DNA from: Streptomyces sp. HUAS ZL42
Lineage (GTDB): Bacteria; Actinomycetota; Actinomycetes; Streptomycetales; Streptomycetaceae
Direction of reading: 5' to 3'
DNA length: 64,000 nt
NCBI RefSeq assembly: GCF_040782645.1
Contig: NZ_CP160403.1
Coordinates: 8,653,001 to 8,717,000, forward strand
Position 1 is the first letter of the stretch, and the number at the start of each line of letters is the position of its first letter. A model generated the notes under the pieces. It was not told the origin of the DNA. It did no database searches and saw nothing but the letters and a program-made list of their open reading frames with translations. Positions 1 through 8,576 of this stretch are shown here, in pieces. A program made the position numbers and the translations under genes.

Positions 1-249
1 CCCGAACGCCACACCCGGGCCGCGGGCCTCGCCGACATCGGCAACCTGCACGTCGACCCGGACTCGTACGACGCGGGACTGGAGCCCTGGCTCCTCGCCC
101 GGGCCGCGGACTGGCTGCGCCTGTGCGGAGCGGACCGCCTCCTCGCCTGCGAACCGGCCGCCGATCGCACGGCGATCGACCACCTGACCTCGGCGGGCTT
201 CCGCGAACTCACCCGCACCGACCGCCGCTGGGAACACCGCCCCGGGTGA
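1..249 (+). CDS. GNAT-family N-acetyltransferase, C-terminal part
   Basis: The reading frame is open from base 1 to a TGA at 247-249, so only the last 82 residues are present and the start lies outside the window. The segment reads as the second half of a GNAT fold: a beta strand with DIGNLHVDP, a helix with WLLARAADWLR, then GADRLLACEP and a terminal GFRELTRTDRRWEH, the usual 'position in the family, then G-F' ending of these acetyltransferases. The acceptor substrate cannot be told. It converges with the VOC gene two bases downstream. Confidence 0.7.
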   Translation, partial: PERHTRAAGLADIGNLHVDPDSYDAGLEPWLLARAADWLRLCGADRLLACEPAADRTAIDHLTSAGFRELTRTDRRWEHRPG

Positions 250-251
250 CG

Positions 252-644
252 TCAGATCCCCGGCCTATAACGCAGTGGATGATCCGCCGGCACCTCCACC
301 AGGACGATCCGTGTCCCGTCCGGATCCGCGATCCACATCTCCACCAGCCCCCACGGCTCCCTCACCGGCGGCCGTACGATCTCGACGCCCTTGTCCCGCA
401 GCTCGTCGTGCGCCGCGGCCACGTCCTCCACCTGCAGCCACAGCTGCACGGCCGGGGAGGGCAGTGTCCCGGACCGCCCGGAGACCTCCAGGAAGCCCCC
501 GCCGAGGAAGTAGACGGTGCCGCGCTCCGGGCCCGCGCCGAACTCGCGGTAGACGGACAGGCCGAGCTGTTCGCCGTAGAAGACGCGGGACCGCTCGGGA
601 TCGGCCGGCCGCAACAGTGTCCGGCTGCTGAGTACATGCACCAT
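252..644 (-). CDS. VOC-family (glyoxalase/bleomycin-resistance fold) protein
   Basis: This 130-residue protein is a single vicinal-oxygen-chelate domain of two beta-alpha-beta-beta-beta modules. The first runs from about residue 5 (LLRPADPERSRVFYGEQLGL) and the second from about residue 65 (QLWLQVEDVAAAHDELRDKG), ending in WIADPDGTRIVLVEVP, the typical DPDGN/T-type final strand. Such single-domain proteins are metal-dependent lyases or dioxygenases or non-catalytic binding proteins; nothing here decides which. The ATG start at 644 is the only good one. The gene is convergent with the truncated acetyltransferase and divergent from the acetyltransferase that follows. Confidence 0.85.
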   Translation of the reverse strand: MVHVLSSRTLLRPADPERSRVFYGEQLGLSVYREFGAGPERGTVYFLGGGFLEVSGRSGTLPSPAVQLWLQVEDVAAAHDELRDKGVEIVRPPVREPWGLVEMWIADPDGTRIVLVEVPADHPLRYRPGI

Positions 645-715
645 GCAGCGGAGCCTAGTCGTGGCGTTACCCTCGTCCCTGGCCGAGCCGCGCCCGAGGA
701 GTGGAGAAGCAGCCC

Positions 716-1258
716 ATGGAGACCACCGCCGTCACCGGACTCACCTTCCGCGACGCCACCGACGCGGACGTGGACTCGCTGGTCGCGCTGATCGAGTCGG
801 CCTACCGCGGGGACTCCAGCCGGACCGGGTGGACCACCGAGGCGGACATCCTGGAGGGGCAGCGGACCGACCCCGAGGGCGTGCTGGCCGTCATCAAGTC
901 GCCGGACAGCCGTCTGCTGGCGGTCGAGCGGGAGGGCGTGGTCGTCGCCTGCTGCCAGCTCGAACACCGGGGTGACCACGCCTACTTCGGGATGTTCGCG
1001 GTCAGCCCGGCGCTGCAGGGTGCCGGCCTCGGCAAGGTGATCATCGCGGAGGCGGAGGGGCAGGCCCGCGAGACCTGGGGCGTCTCGGAGATGCACATGA
1101 CCGTGATCTCCGTACGCGACGACCTCATCGCCTGGTACGAGCGGCGCGGCTACCGCCGTACGGGACGGATGACCCCGTTCCCGTACGGCGACGAGCGCTT
1201 CGGCATTCCGCAGCGAGACGACCTGCAGTTCGAACTGCTGGTCAAGGAGCTCGCGTGA
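716..1258 (+). CDS. GNAT-family N-acetyltransferase
   Basis: A full-length 180-residue GNAT acetyltransferase using acetyl-CoA. Motif A is visible as MFAVSPALQGAGLGKVIIAEAE (about residues 94-115; the Q-G-x-G-L-G part binds the CoA pyrophosphate), followed by the motif B strand HMTVISVRDDLIAWYERRGY and FGIPQRDDLQFELLVKEL at the end. I chose ATG 716 because GGAGAAG stands six bases upstream; an in-frame GTG at 701 would have no ribosome site. The acceptor is unknown. Its stop is three bases from the stop of the convergent phosphodiesterase gene. Confidence 0.85.
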   Translation: METTAVTGLTFRDATDADVDSLVALIESAYRGDSSRTGWTTEADILEGQRTDPEGVLAVIKSPDSRLLAVEREGVVVACCQLEHRGDHAYFGMFAVSPALQGAGLGKVIIAEAEGQARETWGVSEMHMTVISVRDDLIAWYERRGYRRTGRMTPFPYGDERFGIPQRDDLQFELLVKELA

Positions 1259-1261
1259 GCG

Positions 1262-1945
1262 TCAGGCGGTGAAGCGGCCGGTGCGCTTGATCTCCGGGTA
1301 GTCGGTGGTCGCGCCGTCCAGCTCCAGGGCGCGGACGAGCCGCAGGTGGTCCTGCGTGTTCACCACCCAGCCGATGATCCGCAGGCGCTCCTCGCGGGCG
1401 GCCTCGACGACCTCGAGGGTGAGGCGGCGGATGTTCAGGCAGAGGCTGCCCGCTCCGGCCGCGACGGCCCGCTCGACGATGTCGGTGCCGTAGCGGCTGC
1501 CGATCAGCGCGGTCCGCACACCGGGGACGAGCCGGGCGATCTCCGCGATCGCCTCGTCGTGGAAGGACGACACCTCCACCCGGGAGACGAGGTCCCGCTT
1601 CTCCATGACCTCGGCGAGTGCCCGCGCCGCCGCCACGTCCTTGATCTCCGCCTGCAGCGGTGCCCGCACCGCGTCCAGGACCTCCTCGAAGACCGGGATC
1701 CGCTCCCCGCGGCCCGCGTCCAGGGCGCGCAGTTCGGCGAGGGTCTTCTCGGCGATCGGGCCCGTCCCGTCGGTCGTGCGGTCCACTTCGGTGTCGTGCA
1801 TGACGACGAGGGCGCCGTCCTTGCTCAGGTGCAGATCGAGTTCGATGACGTCGAGGCCGGCCTGCTGGGCGGCGACGAAGGAACGGAGGGTGTTCTCGGG
1901 TTCGACACCCATCACTCCGCGGTGACCGATGGTAAGGAAGTTCAA
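1262..1945 (-). CDS. Glycerophosphodiester phosphodiesterase
   Basis: A 227-residue GDPD/UgpQ-type TIM barrel that hydrolyses glycerophosphodiesters to glycerol-3-phosphate and an alcohol. The signature appears at the N-terminus: IGHRG (residues 6-10), PENT (16-19), then IELDLHLSKDGALVVMHD with the E-x-D metal ligands and the second catalytic His. There is no signal peptide, so it is cytosolic like UgpQ. The start is a TTG at 1945, which fits the family N-terminus NFLTIGHRG; GGAAG lies about eleven bases upstream. It is monocistronic and convergent with the acetyltransferase. Confidence 0.9.
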   Translation of the reverse strand: MNFLTIGHRGVMGVEPENTLRSFVAAQQAGLDVIELDLHLSKDGALVVMHDTEVDRTTDGTGPIAEKTLAELRALDAGRGERIPVFEEVLDAVRAPLQAEIKDVAAARALAEVMEKRDLVSRVEVSSFHDEAIAEIARLVPGVRTALIGSRYGTDIVERAVAAGAGSLCLNIRRLTLEVVEAAREERLRIIGWVVNTQDHLRLVRALELDGATTDYPEIKRTGRFTA

Positions 1946-2372
1946 GGTTCAACTCGCTTCCGTCGACGGCGGCTCGGCACGCGCGCGGACCGGAGCGGAC
2001 GGCACTGTCCGCGCGGCAGATCCGCAGCCTAGTGGCCCCGCCCCGCGATGAACCCGTGCCTGCGTGGGGGATCCGCGCCGCGCGCTTGGCGTGCCTGGCC
2101 GGTACGAGCCGGGGCGGTCACCCTGGCGTGGGCGAGTCCGGCGCGGATTGACCCATGGGCCCATGCGGAACGGCCGATTCTCGTCGGTCATGGCCCGAGC
2201 CCCGCTCCGCTCGGGCGTATGTGGCACAAGAAACGGCCCACCTCGTGGTGCACAGGAAAAAGTTCTGTGACAACCGAGGTGTGCAGGATAATTTCCCGAG
2301 GCTCGGCTTGCTGGGAGGAACCTCGTATGTATACGGTCTGCAGACGCAAGGTTCTCCAGTAGAGGATGGGAC
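1946..2372 (+). promoter_or_regulatory. Intergenic region with a probable promoter for the DUF6421 operon
   Basis: About 430 bases without a supported gene. The distal part is GC-rich; from about 2220 it becomes clearly more AT-rich. GATAAT at 2287-2292 is a near-consensus -10, and TTCTGT at 2263-2268 stands 18 bases upstream as a weak -35. A second possible pair is TTGCTG and TATACG, 16 apart, around 2308-2335. Open frames crossing here have no codon bias and are not genes. Confidence 0.45.
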
Positions 2373-3770
2373 ATGACGGAAATTCTTGTGCAGGCGGCTT
2401 CGGGGGAGCAGGTTTCTCCCGCGACCAGGGTGGTGGATCATCCGGCGTGGCCCGTGCTCAAGGATGCCGTGGAGCAGATCCGGCCATGGCAGTCGAAGGA
2501 CGGATCGATCGGCTTCGAGGCCGAGGGCGCCCCGGACCCCGCCGACGCGGAACGCGCCGTGCGCCGTGTCGTGCACGCGGTCGAGGAGCTGTCCCCGCTG
2601 CTCCCGCACGACGCCGACTATCACGCGGCCCTCGTCAAGGACCTGCACCGCTGGGCCGACGGCGGTTTCAAGGTGCCCGACTTCCTCGACTCGCTGCTGG
2701 CCTTCCAGCCCGCCGCGGGCCGCGCGGACGGCCTGCAGCACCTGGTCGTCTTCCCGATGTACACGCAGAACGGCAACCCCGACCGCAACCTCGAGGCCGT
2801 CGTGCTGCGCATGGTGTGGCCGGACTGGCTGGCCGAGCTGGAGCGCACCCGCTACGACAACCCGCTGTTCTGCGGAATCAAGTTCGAGGACTTCACGGCC
2901 GGCTACGACACCAACTCCGCTGTCCTCTTCCCGGAGACCATAGCCGTGCGCGAGGCGCCGGAGCGGTTCAGCTGGGGCGGCATCTTCTGCGACCGCGAGG
3001 CCGCTCGCTTCCGCCGGGTGACCGCGGCCACCGTCGACATCCTGGGCATGGAGCTGCCCCAGGACGTCGCAGCGATGGTCCACGACCAGAAGCGCTGCGA
3101 GGAGGCCTTCGTCCTGTGGGACATGGTCCACGACCGCACCCACAGCCACGGCGACCTGCCCTTCGACCCGTTCATGATCAAGCAGCGCCAGCCGTTCTGG
3201 ATGTACGGCCTCGAGGAGCTGCGCTGCGACCTCACCGCCTTCAAGGAGGCCGTGAAGCTGGAGGCCGACGGCGTCCCACAGGCCCGTGACGTGCAGTACG
3301 CGGTGCTGTTCGACCGCATGTTCCGCTTCCCGGTCACCGGCGAGCGCGTGCGCAACTACGACGGTCTGGGCGGCCAGCTCCTCTTCGCCTACCTGCACAA
3401 GCACGACGTCGTCCGCTGGACCGACAACAAGCTGTTCATCGACTGGCAGCGCGCCCCGCAGGTCACCAACCAGCTGTGCGCCGACATCGAGAAGCTCTAC
3501 CGCGACGGCATCGACCGTCCCAAGCTGGTGCACTGGTTCGCCGGATACGAGCTGGTCTCCACCTACCTCGCCCCGCACCCCGGCTCCGTGTGGGCCAAGG
3601 GTCCCGACGCCCTGGACCTGAGCCGGCCGCCGCGGAAGCTCGTCGATGACGTGCTTCCGGACGAGTTTCCCCTGAGCATGTTCTATGAGGCGCTGTCCAA
3701 GAAGCTGAAGAACGTGATCGCCTCCACCAGGGGCATCACGGCGGACAGCGCCGAGCGGGTGGCCGCGTGA
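2373..3770 (+). CDS. DUF6421 family protein
   Basis: A 465-residue soluble protein of the DUF6421 family, known only from actinobacteria, with no assigned function. Striking stretches are FPMYTQNGNPDRNLEAV, FEDFTAGYDTNSAVLFPET and WDMVHDRTHSHGDLPFDPF, the last two rich in Asp/His and possibly metal-binding, though that is only inferred. The ATG at 2373 begins the family N-terminus. It is followed by a short-chain dehydrogenase after a 41-base gap and then a threonine aldolase, an arrangement I recall as conserved in Streptomyces, so the three probably form one operon and share a small-molecule task. Confidence 0.85.
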   Translation: MTEILVQAASGEQVSPATRVVDHPAWPVLKDAVEQIRPWQSKDGSIGFEAEGAPDPADAERAVRRVVHAVEELSPLLPHDADYHAALVKDLHRWADGGFKVPDFLDSLLAFQPAAGRADGLQHLVVFPMYTQNGNPDRNLEAVVLRMVWPDWLAELERTRYDNPLFCGIKFEDFTAGYDTNSAVLFPETIAVREAPERFSWGGIFCDREAARFRRVTAATVDILGMELPQDVAAMVHDQKRCEEAFVLWDMVHDRTHSHGDLPFDPFMIKQRQPFWMYGLEELRCDLTAFKEAVKLEADGVPQARDVQYAVLFDRMFRFPVTGERVRNYDGLGGQLLFAYLHKHDVVRWTDNKLFIDWQRAPQVTNQLCADIEKLYRDGIDRPKLVHWFAGYELVSTYLAPHPGSVWAKGPDALDLSRPPRKLVDDVLPDEFPLSMFYEALSKKLKNVIASTRGITADSAERVAA

Positions 3771-3811
3771 GCGACCGCGACAACCGGAACACTGCTCAGG
3801 AGGCGAGGAAC

Positions 3812-4555
3812 ATGGCGGGGAACGGAGCTCTAAGCGGTGCGGTGATCGCGGTGGCAGGGGCGGGTGGGCCCGCCGGCCGGGCGACACTGCTGCGGCTGGC
3901 CGAGGAGGGGGCGACCGTCGTCGCCGCGGACAACGATCCCGAGCGGCTCGCGGAGGCCGTGGACGCGGCCCGATACGCGTCGGGCGGTGCCACCGTCACC
4001 GGCGAGCCCGTCGACCTGCTCGAGCTGCAGTCCACCCGTGACTGGGCCACCCACATCGAGAAGGACTTCGGCCGCGTCGACGGGCTTGTGCATCTCGTCG
4101 GCGGCTGGCGTGGCAGCGAGACCTTCACCAAGACGAGCCTGGACGACTGGGACTTCCTCGAGCTGCTGCTCGTCCGCACCGTGCAGAACACCTCCCTCGC
4201 CTTCCACGAGGCGCTGCAGAACAGCGACCGCGGCCGGTACGTGCTCATCAGCGCCGCGGGCGCGAGCAGGCCCACCGCGGGCAACGCCGCCTACGCCGCG
4301 GCCAAGGCCGCCGCCGAGGCGTGGACACTGGCCATGGCGGACTTCTTCCGCAAGGCGGGGGGCCGGCAGGAGCTGACGTCCGCTGCTGTGATCCTTGTGG
4401 TGAAGGCGTTGGTGCACGACGCGATGCGCGCCGAGCGACCCAACGCGAAGTTCGCGGGCTTCACGGACGTCAAGGACCTGGCCGAGGCCATCGCCGGGCT
4501 CTGGGAGAAGCCCGCCGCGGAAGTGAACGGAAATCGTCTGTGGCTGACCGAGTAG
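3812..4555 (+). CDS. Short-chain dehydrogenase/reductase (SDR)
   Basis: A 247-residue Rossmann-fold NAD(P)-dependent oxidoreductase. The dinucleotide-binding turn is GAGGPAG (residues 16-22; the classical TGxxxGxG is altered), an Asp at about residue 40 ends beta2 (AADND), and the catalytic pair is Y161-x3-K165 with S147 before it. Start: AGGAGG at 3798-3803 sits eight bases before ATG 3812; a GTG at 3767 overlapping the DUF6421 stop is less likely. The substrate is unknown. It lies between DUF6421 and the threonine aldolase in one operon. Confidence 0.9.
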   Translation: MAGNGALSGAVIAVAGAGGPAGRATLLRLAEEGATVVAADNDPERLAEAVDAARYASGGATVTGEPVDLLELQSTRDWATHIEKDFGRVDGLVHLVGGWRGSETFTKTSLDDWDFLELLLVRTVQNTSLAFHEALQNSDRGRYVLISAAGASRPTAGNAAYAAAKAAAEAWTLAMADFFRKAGGRQELTSAAVILVVKALVHDAMRAERPNAKFAGFTDVKDLAEAIAGLWEKPAAEVNGNRLWLTE

Positions 4556-4557
4556 CC

Positions 4558-5628
4558 GTGAATCCCCCGAAGACCGACGCGCGTCGCCATCACGACCCGG
4601 AGGTCCGAGGTTTCGCCAGTGACAACTACGCCGGGGCGCACCCGGAGGTGCTCGCCGCCCTGGCCCTGGCCAACGGCGGGCACCAGGTGTCCTACGGCGA
4701 GGACGCGTACACCGAGAACCTCCAGCGGATCATCCGCAGCCACTTCGGGGCCACGGCGGAGGCGTTCCCGGTCTTCAACGGCACCGGCGCGAACGTCGTC
4801 GCGCTCCAGGCGGTCACCGACCGCTGGGGCGCGGTGATCTGTGCCGAGAGCGCGCACATCAACGTCGACGAGTGCGGCGCGCCGGAGCGCATGGGCGGCC
4901 TCAAGCTGCTGACCGTCCCCACGCCCGACGGCAAGCTCACCCCCGAGCTGATCGACCGGCAGGCGTACGGCTGGGACGACGAGCACCGCGCGATGCCGCA
5001 GGTCGTCTCGATCACCCAGAGCACGGAACTCGGCACCCTCTACACGCCCGACGAGATCCGAGCGATTTGCGACCACGCCCACGCGCACGGGATGAGGGTG
5101 CACCTGGACGGCTCCCGGATAGCCAACGCCGCCGCATCCCTGAACGTCCCGATGCGGACCTTCACCGACGCGGTCGGCGTCGACATCCTCTCCCTCGGCG
5201 GCACGAAGAACGGCGCGCTCTTCGGCGAGGCGGTCGTGGTCATCAACCAGGACGCCGTCAGCCACATGAAGCACCTGCGCAAGCTGTCCATGCAGCTCGC
5301 GTCCAAGATGCGGTTCGTTTCGGTGCAGCTGGAGGCGCTGCTCGCCAAGGACCTGTGGCTGCGCAACGCCCGCCACGCCAACGAGATGGCGCAGCGGCTC
5401 GCGGAGGGAGTGCGGGCGGTGCACGGCGTGGAGATTCTCTACCCGGTGCAGGCCAACGGGGTCTTCGCCCGGCTCCCGCACGACGCGAGCGAGCGGCTGC
5501 AGAAGCGGTTCCGGTTCTACTTCTGGGACGAGGCCGCGGGAGTCGTCCGCTGGATGTGCTCCTTCGACACGGCAGAGGAGGACGTGGACGCGTTCGTGGC
5601 AGCGCTCAAGGAGGAGATGGCGCGCTAG
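4558..5628 (+). CDS. Threonine aldolase family (beta-eliminating lyase fold) PLP enzyme
   Basis: A fold-type-I PLP enzyme of 356 residues, most like low-specificity L-threonine aldolase, which cleaves threonine or allo-threonine to glycine and acetaldehyde. The N-terminal FASDNYAGAHPEVLAAL, the VHLDGSR strand with the PLP-pyridine Asp at 184, and the Schiff-base lysine in SLGGTKNGALFG (K217) are all present. The GTG at 4558 is two bases after the SDR stop; an in-frame GTG at 4540 is also possible, and neither has a strong ribosome site, which suggests translational coupling. It is the last gene of the DUF6421 operon. Confidence 0.88.
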   Translation: MNPPKTDARRHHDPEVRGFASDNYAGAHPEVLAALALANGGHQVSYGEDAYTENLQRIIRSHFGATAEAFPVFNGTGANVVALQAVTDRWGAVICAESAHINVDECGAPERMGGLKLLTVPTPDGKLTPELIDRQAYGWDDEHRAMPQVVSITQSTELGTLYTPDEIRAICDHAHAHGMRVHLDGSRIANAAASLNVPMRTFTDAVGVDILSLGGTKNGALFGEAVVVINQDAVSHMKHLRKLSMQLASKMRFVSVQLEALLAKDLWLRNARHANEMAQRLAEGVRAVHGVEILYPVQANGVFARLPHDASERLQKRFRFYFWDEAAGVVRWMCSFDTAEEDVDAFVAALKEEMAR

Positions 5629-5668
5629 CAGTCATCTATGCATAGGTATGCGGTCATCCGAAAAGTCA

Positions 5669-5707
5669 TTGACTGGCGGGTGATCGCGTTCCTATGCTCT
5701 GCGGGCA
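5669..5707 (+). promoter_or_regulatory. Sigma70-type promoter of a leaderless transcript
   Basis: TTGACT (5669-5674), an 18-base spacer and TATGCT (5693-5698) make a near-consensus principal-sigma promoter. The ATG of the transglutaminase gene begins eight bases after the -10, where transcription should start, and no ribosome site precedes it. The gene is therefore probably translated from a leaderless mRNA. Confidence 0.7.
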
Positions 5708-6279
5708 TGGAGCTGATCCAGGAGAACCCCGATCTGTCCGCCTACTTGGCTGCTGACGACGTCATCGACCATCACCATCCGCTGGTGAGGGAGACGGCGG
5801 AGCGTCTTGCCAAGGGCGCGCAGGACTCGTATGCCTATGCGCGACTGGCGTTCGACTACGTGCGCGACACCATCCCCCACTCACAGGACTCCGGTGATCC
5901 GCGCGTCACCTGGCGCGCGTCCGACGTGCTGGAGCAGGGGACGGGCATCTGCTACGCGAAGTCCCATGCCCTGGCGGCTCTGCTGCGGGCCGAGGACATC
6001 CCGACCGCGTTGTGCTACCAGAAGCTCGACGTCGTCCACGGACTGGTCGCGGTGCGGTTCAACGGGGCCTGGCACCGGCAGGATCCGCGCGGCAACAAAC
6101 CGGGTGTGGACGCCCGGTTCTCCCTCGCCGGCGAGCGGCTGGCCTTCGTGCCCGACCCTGGGTCCAATGAGATGGACTACCCGGTCCTGTATGCTGAACC
6201 GCATCCGGCTGTCCTGAGCGCGCTGAAGGCCGCCCCCGACCGGTCGTATCTCTGGAAGACCCTCCCGAGCGCACTCTGA
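5707..6279 (+). CDS. Transglutaminase-like cysteine protein
   Basis: A 190-residue protein with a transglutaminase-core fold. The catalytic Cys is in GTGICYAKSHALAALLRA (C82), the His in VVHGLVAVRF (H111) and the Asp in WHRQDPRGN (D126), so the papain-like triad is complete. Bacterial members act as proteases, amidases or cross-linking enzymes; no partner is visible here. I chose ATG 5707 because it is placed just behind a consensus promoter; an upstream in-frame ATG at 5638 would add 23 residues from promoter sequence. It is followed by the B3/4-domain gene after nine bases, probably one transcript. Confidence 0.85.
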   Translation: MELIQENPDLSAYLAADDVIDHHHPLVRETAERLAKGAQDSYAYARLAFDYVRDTIPHSQDSGDPRVTWRASDVLEQGTGICYAKSHALAALLRAEDIPTALCYQKLDVVHGLVAVRFNGAWHRQDPRGNKPGVDARFSLAGERLAFVPDPGSNEMDYPVLYAEPHPAVLSALKAAPDRSYLWKTLPSAL

Positions 6280-6287
6280 GGCAGGCG

Positions 6288-7025
6288 ATGACCCTCTCCC
6301 TGACCGTCTCCGACGAGGTGCGCGCCCTCGCGCCCGGCTTCACCCACGTCGTGGTGCAGGCGCACGGACTCGTCAACGGGCCCAGCACCGACGCCAGTTC
6401 GGCGCTCCTCGACGAAGCCGCCCGACGTCTCGCCGTACGGCTGGAGGGGCGCGCACCGCACGAGGACCCGCACATGGCCGCCTGGCGCGAGGTCTACACG
6501 GCGTTCGGCTCGAAGCCGTCCCGCACCCGCAACTCGGCGGAGGCACTGGCCAAGCGCGCCCTCTCGGAGGCGGGGCTGCCGCGCATCAACATGCTGGTCG
6601 ATCTCTACAACGCCATCAGCGTCGCCCACCTGATCCCGGTCGGCGGCGAGGACATCGACCGCATCCAGGGCGACATGCGGCTCGTCCGCGCCACCGGCGA
6701 CGAGGACTTCGTGACCGTCGCCGGCGGCGAGGAGGTCGTCGAGCACCCCGACACCGGCGAGGTGGTGTGGCGGGACGACGCGGGCGTGACCTGCCGGCGC
6801 TGGAACTGGCGCCAGGGCCCGCGCACCCGCCTCACCGAGGAAACGGTCGCGGCGGTCTTCCTGCTGGAGGCAGTGGCCCCGATGCCGGCCGCCGATGTCG
6901 AGACGGCGGCGGCCGAACTCGCCGAGCTTTTGGAGAAGTTCAGCCCGGAAGCACGGATCACGGTTCGGAGCCAGGCCCTTGGGCCTGTCCGGCGGATCAA
7001 GTTGCGGGAAGGCGGCGGCGCCTGA
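6288..7025 (+). CDS. B3/B4 tRNA-editing-like domain protein
   Basis: A 245-residue stand-alone B3/4 domain, the fold that edits mischarged tyrosyl-tRNA in the phenylalanyl-tRNA synthetase beta subunit. Recognisable parts are WREVYTAFGSKPSRTRNSAEAL and the following helix LPRINMLVDLYNAISVAHLIPVGGED, cut here into two pieces. Free-standing copies are presumed tRNA-editing or amino-acid-binding proteins. The last 15 residues (from Leu231) are encoded by the left half of an inverted-repeat element, so the original C-terminus has been replaced or extended. The ATG at 6288 follows the transglutaminase stop by eight bases. Confidence 0.85.
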   Translation: MTLSLTVSDEVRALAPGFTHVVVQAHGLVNGPSTDASSALLDEAARRLAVRLEGRAPHEDPHMAAWREVYTAFGSKPSRTRNSAEALAKRALSEAGLPRINMLVDLYNAISVAHLIPVGGEDIDRIQGDMRLVRATGDEDFVTVAGGEEVVEHPDTGEVVWRDDAGVTCRRWNWRQGPRTRLTEETVAAVFLLEAVAPMPAADVETAAAELAELLEKFSPEARITVRSQALGPVRRIKLREGGGA

Positions 7026-7156
7026 TCAGTGCCGGTGAGCGGGGCGATGGGAGTGCCCCCGCGCGAGGTTGTTCGAGCGTGGGAGGCCGACGACAACCCG
7101 GCAGACGGGCGTGCCACGCCCCGCGTCTGCGGCATGATCCGCCGGACAGGCCCAAG
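6978..7156. repeat. Inverted-repeat element, copy 1 (MITE-like)
   Basis: A 179-base element bounded by perfect 22-base inverted repeats (6978-6999 and 7135-7156; core CCTGTCCGGCGGATCA). It shares its termini and the internal blocks GGCGGCG-C/T-CTGATCA and CCCCGCGTCTGCGGCATGAT with copy 2 at 17975, but carries about 90 extra internal bases. It encodes no transposase. It lies between convergent genes, contains the stop codon of the B3/4 gene and could also act as a bidirectional terminator. A non-autonomous derivative of an insertion sequence is the likeliest origin; that is inference. Confidence 0.75.
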
Positions 7157-7165
7157 GCCCAGGCC

Positions 7166-7894
7166 TTAGCGGGCCTCGGCCTCCCGCACCTGCTCCGGCG
7201 TGGGCGCCGTACCCCCCAGGTGGGCCGGCATCCACCATGTGTCGTTCGCGTCCTTGGGACGCACGGGGTAGGCGCGCTGGGCGGCCTCCAGGAGTTCCTG
7301 GACGCGCTCGCGCAACTGGCGGGTGATCGCGCCCGCGTACTTGTCCTTGGACGCCTCGATCGCCTCGCCCACGCGGATCGTGATCGGGATGTGGCTGCGC
7401 TTGAAATTGCGCGGATGGCCCTTGGTCCACAGTCGCTGAGTGCCCCACACGGCCATCGGGACCAGCGGGACGCCCGCCTCCTGGGCCAGTCGGGCGGCGC
7501 CCGACTTGAAGCTCTTCAGGGTGAACGACTGGGAGATGGTGGCCTCGGGGAAGACCCCGACGATCTCGCCGGACTTCAGCGAGTCCAGCGCGTGCTGGTA
7601 GGCCGCCTCACCCTGCTTGCGGTCCACCGGGATGTGCTTCATCCCGCGCATCAGCGGGCCGGAGATCCGGTGCCGGAAGACGGACTCCTTCGCCATGAAG
7701 CGAACGAGACGCTTCTGCGGAAGCGCCGCCAGGCCGTCGAAGATGAAGTCCAGGTAGCTGATGTGATTGCTCACCAGCACGGCGCCGCCCGAGCGCGGGA
7801 TGTTCTCCGAACCCTTGCAGTCGATCTTGAGGTCCCACGCCTTGAACAATGTGAGGGCGAGACCGACGACGGGACGGTAGACGAGTTCGGCCAT
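7166..7894 (-). CDS. 1-acyl-sn-glycerol-3-phosphate acyltransferase (PlsC family)
   Basis: A 242-residue PlsC-type acyltransferase that transfers a fatty acyl chain to lysophosphatidic acid or a related lysolipid at the membrane. The catalytic H-x4-D is NHISYLD (H44, D49) and the substrate-binding FPEA motif is at residues 115-118. An N-terminal hydrophobic stretch (VVGLALTLFKAW) may tether it. The C-terminus after about residue 205 is polar and specific to actinobacterial members. Its stop is ten bases from the end of the inverted-repeat element. Confidence 0.9.
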   Translation of the reverse strand: MAELVYRPVVGLALTLFKAWDLKIDCKGSENIPRSGGAVLVSNHISYLDFIFDGLAALPQKRLVRFMAKESVFRHRISGPLMRGMKHIPVDRKQGEAAYQHALDSLKSGEIVGVFPEATISQSFTLKSFKSGAARLAQEAGVPLVPMAVWGTQRLWTKGHPRNFKRSHIPITIRVGEAIEASKDKYAGAITRQLRERVQELLEAAQRAYPVRPKDANDTWWMPAHLGGTAPTPEQVREAEAR

Positions 7895-8082
7895 GGGCGG
7901 AGGTGGACCCTTCCTTCTCTGCCAGGGAAGGGATTCCCGGCGGGAAAGTTACGCAGCCGTAGGTTTACGGCATCTCGCAGATCGTGCCCGAAGAACGGCG
8001 GGACAGCCAGTCCTGGTGCCCATGTCCGGCGAGATCCTCGTCACGTATGCCCCTTGATCCACCTCGGGCTTTTGAACCGCCT

Positions 8083-8499
8083 TCACTCCGCGCGCACCGT
8101 CACCCGCCGTACGAGCAGGTACATCTCGCACCCCAGGCAGTACCCGAACGCCGCGTTGAGGAAGGCGGCCGCCAACGCCGCGCCCGTCGCGGCGAGTCCC
8201 AGCCACTGCGGTCCCAGCGTGAGACCGGCCAGCCCCACGCCCGCGAACAGGAGCCCCACCGCCTGCGCGAAACGCGGCGGTTCCGGCGCCTCGAACTCGG
8301 TCGGCTGCCCGATCCGCGGCCGTACGGCCCTGCGGAACAGCCATCCGTACGGCGAACGGCCCACCCCTCCCGCCGCGCCCAGCGCGAACGCCAGGGTCTG
8401 CCAGGCCAGCAGCCAGGCGCTCCCGGTGACCAGTACGACCGCCAGCACGACGGTCGTCACGGCCGCCCCGAAGCGCGGCCCCCTCACATCGATGTCCAT
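8083..8499 (-). CDS. DUF4395 family membrane protein
   Basis: A 138-residue integral membrane protein with about four hydrophobic segments: VTTVVLAVVLVTGSAWLLAW, then a loop with FRRAVRPRIG, AVGLLFAGVGLAGLTLG and ATGAALAAAFLNAAFGYCLGC. The last segment contains Cys-x2-Cys (CLGC) close to the membrane face, as is typical of DUF4395. These genes are frequently next to thioredoxin-like genes, as here (divergent neighbour), suggesting a thiol-redox partnership at the membrane. I used ATG 8499 (MDIDVRGPRF); a TTG at 8508 would add three residues. Confidence 0.85.
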   Translation of the reverse strand: MDIDVRGPRFGAAVTTVVLAVVLVTGSAWLLAWQTLAFALGAAGGVGRSPYGWLFRRAVRPRIGQPTEFEAPEPPRFAQAVGLLFAGVGLAGLTLGPQWLGLAATGAALAAAFLNAAFGYCLGCEMYLLVRRVTVRAE

Positions 8500-8576
8500 G
8501 GGAATCAAGCATTCCGCATGAGGGACACTTCGGGGAGCCGGGAATCTTTGCAGTCTCGTGAAGGGTTGTGCGGGTG

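Noticed and set aside
2118..3887. Long minus-strand open frame opposite the DUF6421 gene
   Set aside because: It is the antisense shadow of a well-biased gene; its own third positions are not G/C-biased and its product has no domain.
6767..8521. Plus-strand open frame of 584 codons across the repeat element and the acyltransferase
   Set aside because: It spans an inverted repeat and the antisense of PlsC and DUF4395 genes. The only repeated peptide-like string (RLRHDPPDR) is the translated repeat terminus.
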